From: an uncultured Lachnospiraceae bacterium
Lineage (GTDB): Bacteria > Bacillota > Clostridia > Lachnospirales > Lachnospiraceae
DNA length: 64,000 nt
Direction: 5' to 3'
Assembly (NCBI GenBank): GCA_910586705.1
Contig: CAJUJK010000012.1
Location: forward strand, 50,966-114,965
Shown here: positions 61,561 to 64,000 of the stretch, piece by piece
Position numbering within the stretch: position 1 is the first letter of the stretch
Layout of the letters: each line of letters opens with the position of its first letter
Notes under the pieces: generated by a model
Told to the model about the DNA's origin: nothing
Databases searched by the model: none
What the model saw: the letters and a program-made list of their open reading frames with translations, nothing else
Translations under genes and position numbers: made by a program

Positions 61561-62985
61561 ATGGAGCAAAAAAACACATGGGAAACGTATGATGAGAAAC
61601 AGCTTAAAGAAGTGGATGCTTTTGCCAGAGAGTATATGGACTTTCTGGACAGAGGAAAGACCGAGCGGGAGTGCATCGACCAGATCGTAAATACACTGGA
61701 TGCGGCGGGCTATCAGGAACTGGAGGCGCTGGTGAAGGATGGCAAAGAGCTCAAAACGGGCGACAAGGTGTATTCCGTATGGATGAATAAATCCATCGTG
61801 ATGTTTCAGATCGGTAAGGAGAAGATGGAGGACGGCATCAATATTCTTGGGGCACATATTGATTCCCCCCGTCTGGACGTGAAACAGAATCCTCTCTATG
61901 AGGATGGCGGTTTCGCTTATCTGGACACCCATTATTACGGCGGCGTGAAAAAGTACCAGTGGGTGACGATTCCCCTTTCCATTCACGGTGTGGTTGTGAA
62001 GAAGGACGGCAGTACCGTGGAGATCAATGTGGGAGAGAACGAGGACGATCCCGTTTTCTTCGTGTCGGATCTGCTCATCCATCTTGCACATGAGCAGCTT
62101 GAGAAAAAAGCAGATAAGGTGATCGAGGGCGAGGCGCTCGATATCATCATCGGCAATAAGCCGCTTGTCATTGATAAGAAGGATAAAGAAGATAAGGACG
62201 GGGAGAACAGCACACCGAAGGACGCTGTGAAGAAGGGAATCCTTGAGATTCTGAAAAGAGATTACGATTTTGAGGAGGAGGACTTCATCTCCGCGGAGCT
62301 TGAAGTGGTGCCTGCCGGAAAAGCCAGAGAGGCTGGCTTTGACCGCAGCATGATTCTTTCCTACGGACAGGATGACCGCGTCTGCGCCTTCTCTTCCCTA
62401 AAAGCGATGCTGGAGATCGGGCAGACCGCGAGAACGGCATGTTGTATTCTTGTGGATAAAGAGGAGATCGGCAGCGTAGGCGCCACCGGTATGCAGTCCA
62501 AATTCTTTGAGAATGCGGTGGCGGAGGTGATGAACCTTCTGGGCGAGTACAGCGAACTTGGCTTGCGCAGATGCCTTGCGCGCTCCTGTATGCTTTCCTC
62601 CGACGTGAGCAGCGCATACGATCCGGCATATGCTTCCAGCTTTGACAAGAAGAACGTGGCTTACCTTGGCGGCGGCATGGTGTTTAACAAGTTTACGGGC
62701 AGGGGCGGCAAGTCCGGCTCCAACGATGCCAACGCGGAGTATCTCGGTCATATCCGCGCCATCTTTGAGAAGGAGAAGGTGAATTTCCAGACGGCGGAGC
62801 TTGGAAAGGTGGACCTTGGCGGCGGCGGCACGATCGCCTATATCCTTGCGCTTTACGGCATGAACGTGATTGACAGCGGCGTGGCGGTACTCAACATGCA
62901 CGCGCCATGGGAGGCGACAAGCAAGGCGGATGTGTATGAGACGAAGCGCGGGTATGTGGCTTTCTTGGAGAATGCAAGTTTATGA
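61561..62985 (+). CDS. M18-family aminopeptidase
   Basis: 474 residues from the ATG at 61561 (GAGAGGAG upstream). Metal and catalytic motifs: 'LGAHIDSPRLDVKQ' (His, Asp), 'VDKEEIGSVGATGMQS' (Glu pair), 'SSDVSSAYDPAY' (Asp) and 'NMHAPWEATSKADVYE' (His). M18 enzymes remove N-terminal acidic or hydrophobic residues and are cytosolic. It overlaps queA by four bases (ATGA). Confidence 0.92.
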   Translation: MEQKNTWETYDEKQLKEVDAFAREYMDFLDRGKTERECIDQIVNTLDAAGYQELEALVKDGKELKTGDKVYSVWMNKSIVMFQIGKEKMEDGINILGAHIDSPRLDVKQNPLYEDGGFAYLDTHYYGGVKKYQWVTIPLSIHGVVVKKDGSTVEINVGENEDDPVFFVSDLLIHLAHEQLEKKADKVIEGEALDIIIGNKPLVIDKKDKEDKDGENSTPKDAVKKGILEILKRDYDFEEEDFISAELEVVPAGKAREAGFDRSMILSYGQDDRVCAFSSLKAMLEIGQTARTACCILVDKEEIGSVGATGMQSKFFENAVAEVMNLLGEYSELGLRRCLARSCMLSSDVSSAYDPAYASSFDKKNVAYLGGGMVFNKFTGRGGKSGSNDANAEYLGHIRAIFEKEKVNFQTAELGKVDLGGGGTIAYILALYGMNVIDSGVAVLNMHAPWEATSKADVYETKRGYVAFLENASL

Positions 62986-64000
62986 CGACATTAAAGAAAT
63001 CCGATTTTTATTTTGATCTGCCGCAGGAGTTGATCGCGCAGGACCCTTTGGAGGACCGCTCCGCGTCCAGACTCCTTGTGCTGAACCGGCAGACGGGCGC
63101 GGTGGAGCATCACCATTTTAAAGAGATTACCAACTATTTAAGGCCAGACGATTGTCTGGTCTTAAATAACACCAAGGTGATTCCGGCGAGGCTTTTGGGC
63201 GTGAAGGAGGACACAGGGGCGGCAATCGAGGTCCTGCTTTTAAAGCGGCGGGACAGCGACGTTTGGGAAACCCTTGTAAAGCCGGGAAAAAAGGCGAGAC
63301 CCGGCGCAAAGATTGTCTTTGGGGACGGATGCCTCAAGGCGGAAGTGCTTGAGGTGGTGGAGGAGGGAAACCGACTGATCCGCTTCGACTATGAGGGCAT
63401 TTTTGAGGAGGTGCTTGACCGCCTCGGTGAAATGCCTCTGCCGCCTTATATCACCCATAAATTGCAGGATAAGAACCGTTACCAGACCGTGTACGCGAAA
63501 TACGAGGGCTCTGCGGCGGCGCCGACGGCGGGACTACACTTTACGGAGGAACTGCTTGCGCACATAGAGGAAATGGGCGTACACATTGCCTATGTGACTC
63601 TACATGTGGGGCTGGGCACCTTCCGCCCCGTGAAAGCGGACAACCTCTCAGAGCACCATATGCATTCCGAGCATTATGAGGTGACGCCGGAGACGGCGGA
63701 TCTGATCAACCGCACGAAGGAAAGCGGCGGGCGCGTGATCTGCGTGGGGACAACAAGCTGCCGCACAGTGGAGAGCGCAGCGGACGAAAACGGCTGGGTG
63801 CAGCCGGGACGCGGCGACACGGAAATCTTTATTTACCCGGGATACCGTTTCAAGGTGCTGGACTGTTTGATCACGAATTTCCATCTGCCGGAATCCACGC
63901 TGGTGATGCTTGTCTCCGCGCTTGCGGGAAGGGAGAATGTGTTGGCGGCGTACCGGGAGGCGGTGGAGGAGAGGTATCGGTTTTTCTCTTTTGGAGATGC
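62982..64000 (+). CDS. queA: tRNA ribosyltransferase-isomerase QueA, 5' part
   Basis: 339 complete codons are visible and the frame runs off the window end. 'LPQELIAQDPLEDRSASRLL' opens the family domain, 'LVLNNTKVIPARL', 'AAPTAGLHFTEELL' and 'TLHVGLGTFRPV' follow, and 'GTTSCRTVESA' and 'LITNFHLPESTL' are the late motifs. The enzyme transfers ribose from SAM to preQ1 in tRNA to make epoxyqueuosine. Only the last few residues are expected to be missing. Confidence 0.95.
   Translation, partial: MTTLKKSDFYFDLPQELIAQDPLEDRSASRLLVLNRQTGAVEHHHFKEITNYLRPDDCLVLNNTKVIPARLLGVKEDTGAAIEVLLLKRRDSDVWETLVKPGKKARPGAKIVFGDGCLKAEVLEVVEEGNRLIRFDYEGIFEEVLDRLGEMPLPPYITHKLQDKNRYQTVYAKYEGSAAAPTAGLHFTEELLAHIEEMGVHIAYVTLHVGLGTFRPVKADNLSEHHMHSEHYEVTPETADLINRTKESGGRVICVGTTSCRTVESAADENGWVQPGRGDTEIFIYPGYRFKVLDCLITNFHLPESTLVMLVSALAGRENVLAAYREAVEERYRFFSFGD

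Overview
The window reads as chromosome of an anaerobic, gut-type member of the Firmicutes, most likely a Lachnospiraceae species (Clostridia). This is inferred from strong AGGAGG-type ribosome binding sites, a complete Rnf complex (rnfCDGEAB), ATP-dependent PEP carboxykinase, an iron-sulfur aldo/keto reductase, meso-diaminopimelate dehydrogenase, a T-box leader, a CD3324-family protein and the DUF6323/DUF6179 pair. No rRNA, tRNA, CRISPR array, prophage or intact insertion sequence was seen.

Layout. 1-3.9 kb: the 3' part of a giant bacterial Ig-like (Big_2) surface protein. 4.1-5.7 kb: TetR-type and RpiR-type regulators. 5.8-9.7 kb: housekeeping run HI0933-type flavoprotein, cmk, ispH, S1-domain protein. 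9.8-11.7 kb: CheR methyltransferase and a YprB-type exonuclease. 11.9-16.9 kb: rnfCDGEAB, an ion-pumping ferredoxin:NAD oxidoreductase. 16.9-21.4 kb: serine/threonine kinase, leucine-rich-repeat protein, vWA protein, PP2C phosphatase and zinc-ribbon protein, resembling the TerY-P phosphorylation triads described around tellurite-type stress systems. 21.5-27.9 kb: small accessory genes (aldo/keto reductase, two related methyltransferases, GNAT, CD3324 family, RNHCP, two lipoproteins). 28.2-31.8 kb: ECF sigma factor, membrane protein and ABC exporter operon. 31.9-37.7 kb: Fic protein, ApbE flavin transferase (which would flavinylate RnfG/RnfD), esterase, a GH25-like protein without its catalytic pair, an AP2/HNH-like protein and a SleB-type wall hydrolase. 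37.9-45.5 kb: thrC, the DUF6323/DUF6179 pair, citrate synthase, an atypical flagellin-like protein and pckA. 45.6-50.4 kb: hybrid histidine kinase, two-domain response regulator and diguanylate cyclase. 50.4-56 kb: a probable 6S RNA, ddh, D-lyxose isomerase family protein, SpoIID-like protein, YihY. 56.1-64 kb: a Phe-type T-box leader, two accessory genes, pheS, a truncated tautomerase reading frame, pheT, M18 aminopeptidase and the start of queA.

The most unusual signal is a dispersed intergenic element: three copies of exactly 95 nt plus one 45-nt short form, all on the + strand, each at or next to a stop codon (5644, 7675, 20126, 37716). Each long copy folds into a long hairpin with an inner stem followed by a second, almost invariant hairpin (GGAGAATGC/GCATTCTCC). 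The outer stem changes between copies in a compensatory way, which argues for selection on structure. It has no T-tract and is not an ordinary terminator. Other points of interest are the split TerY-P-like cluster directly behind rnf, the pheST T-box separated from pheS by two unrelated genes, and several family members with altered active regions.
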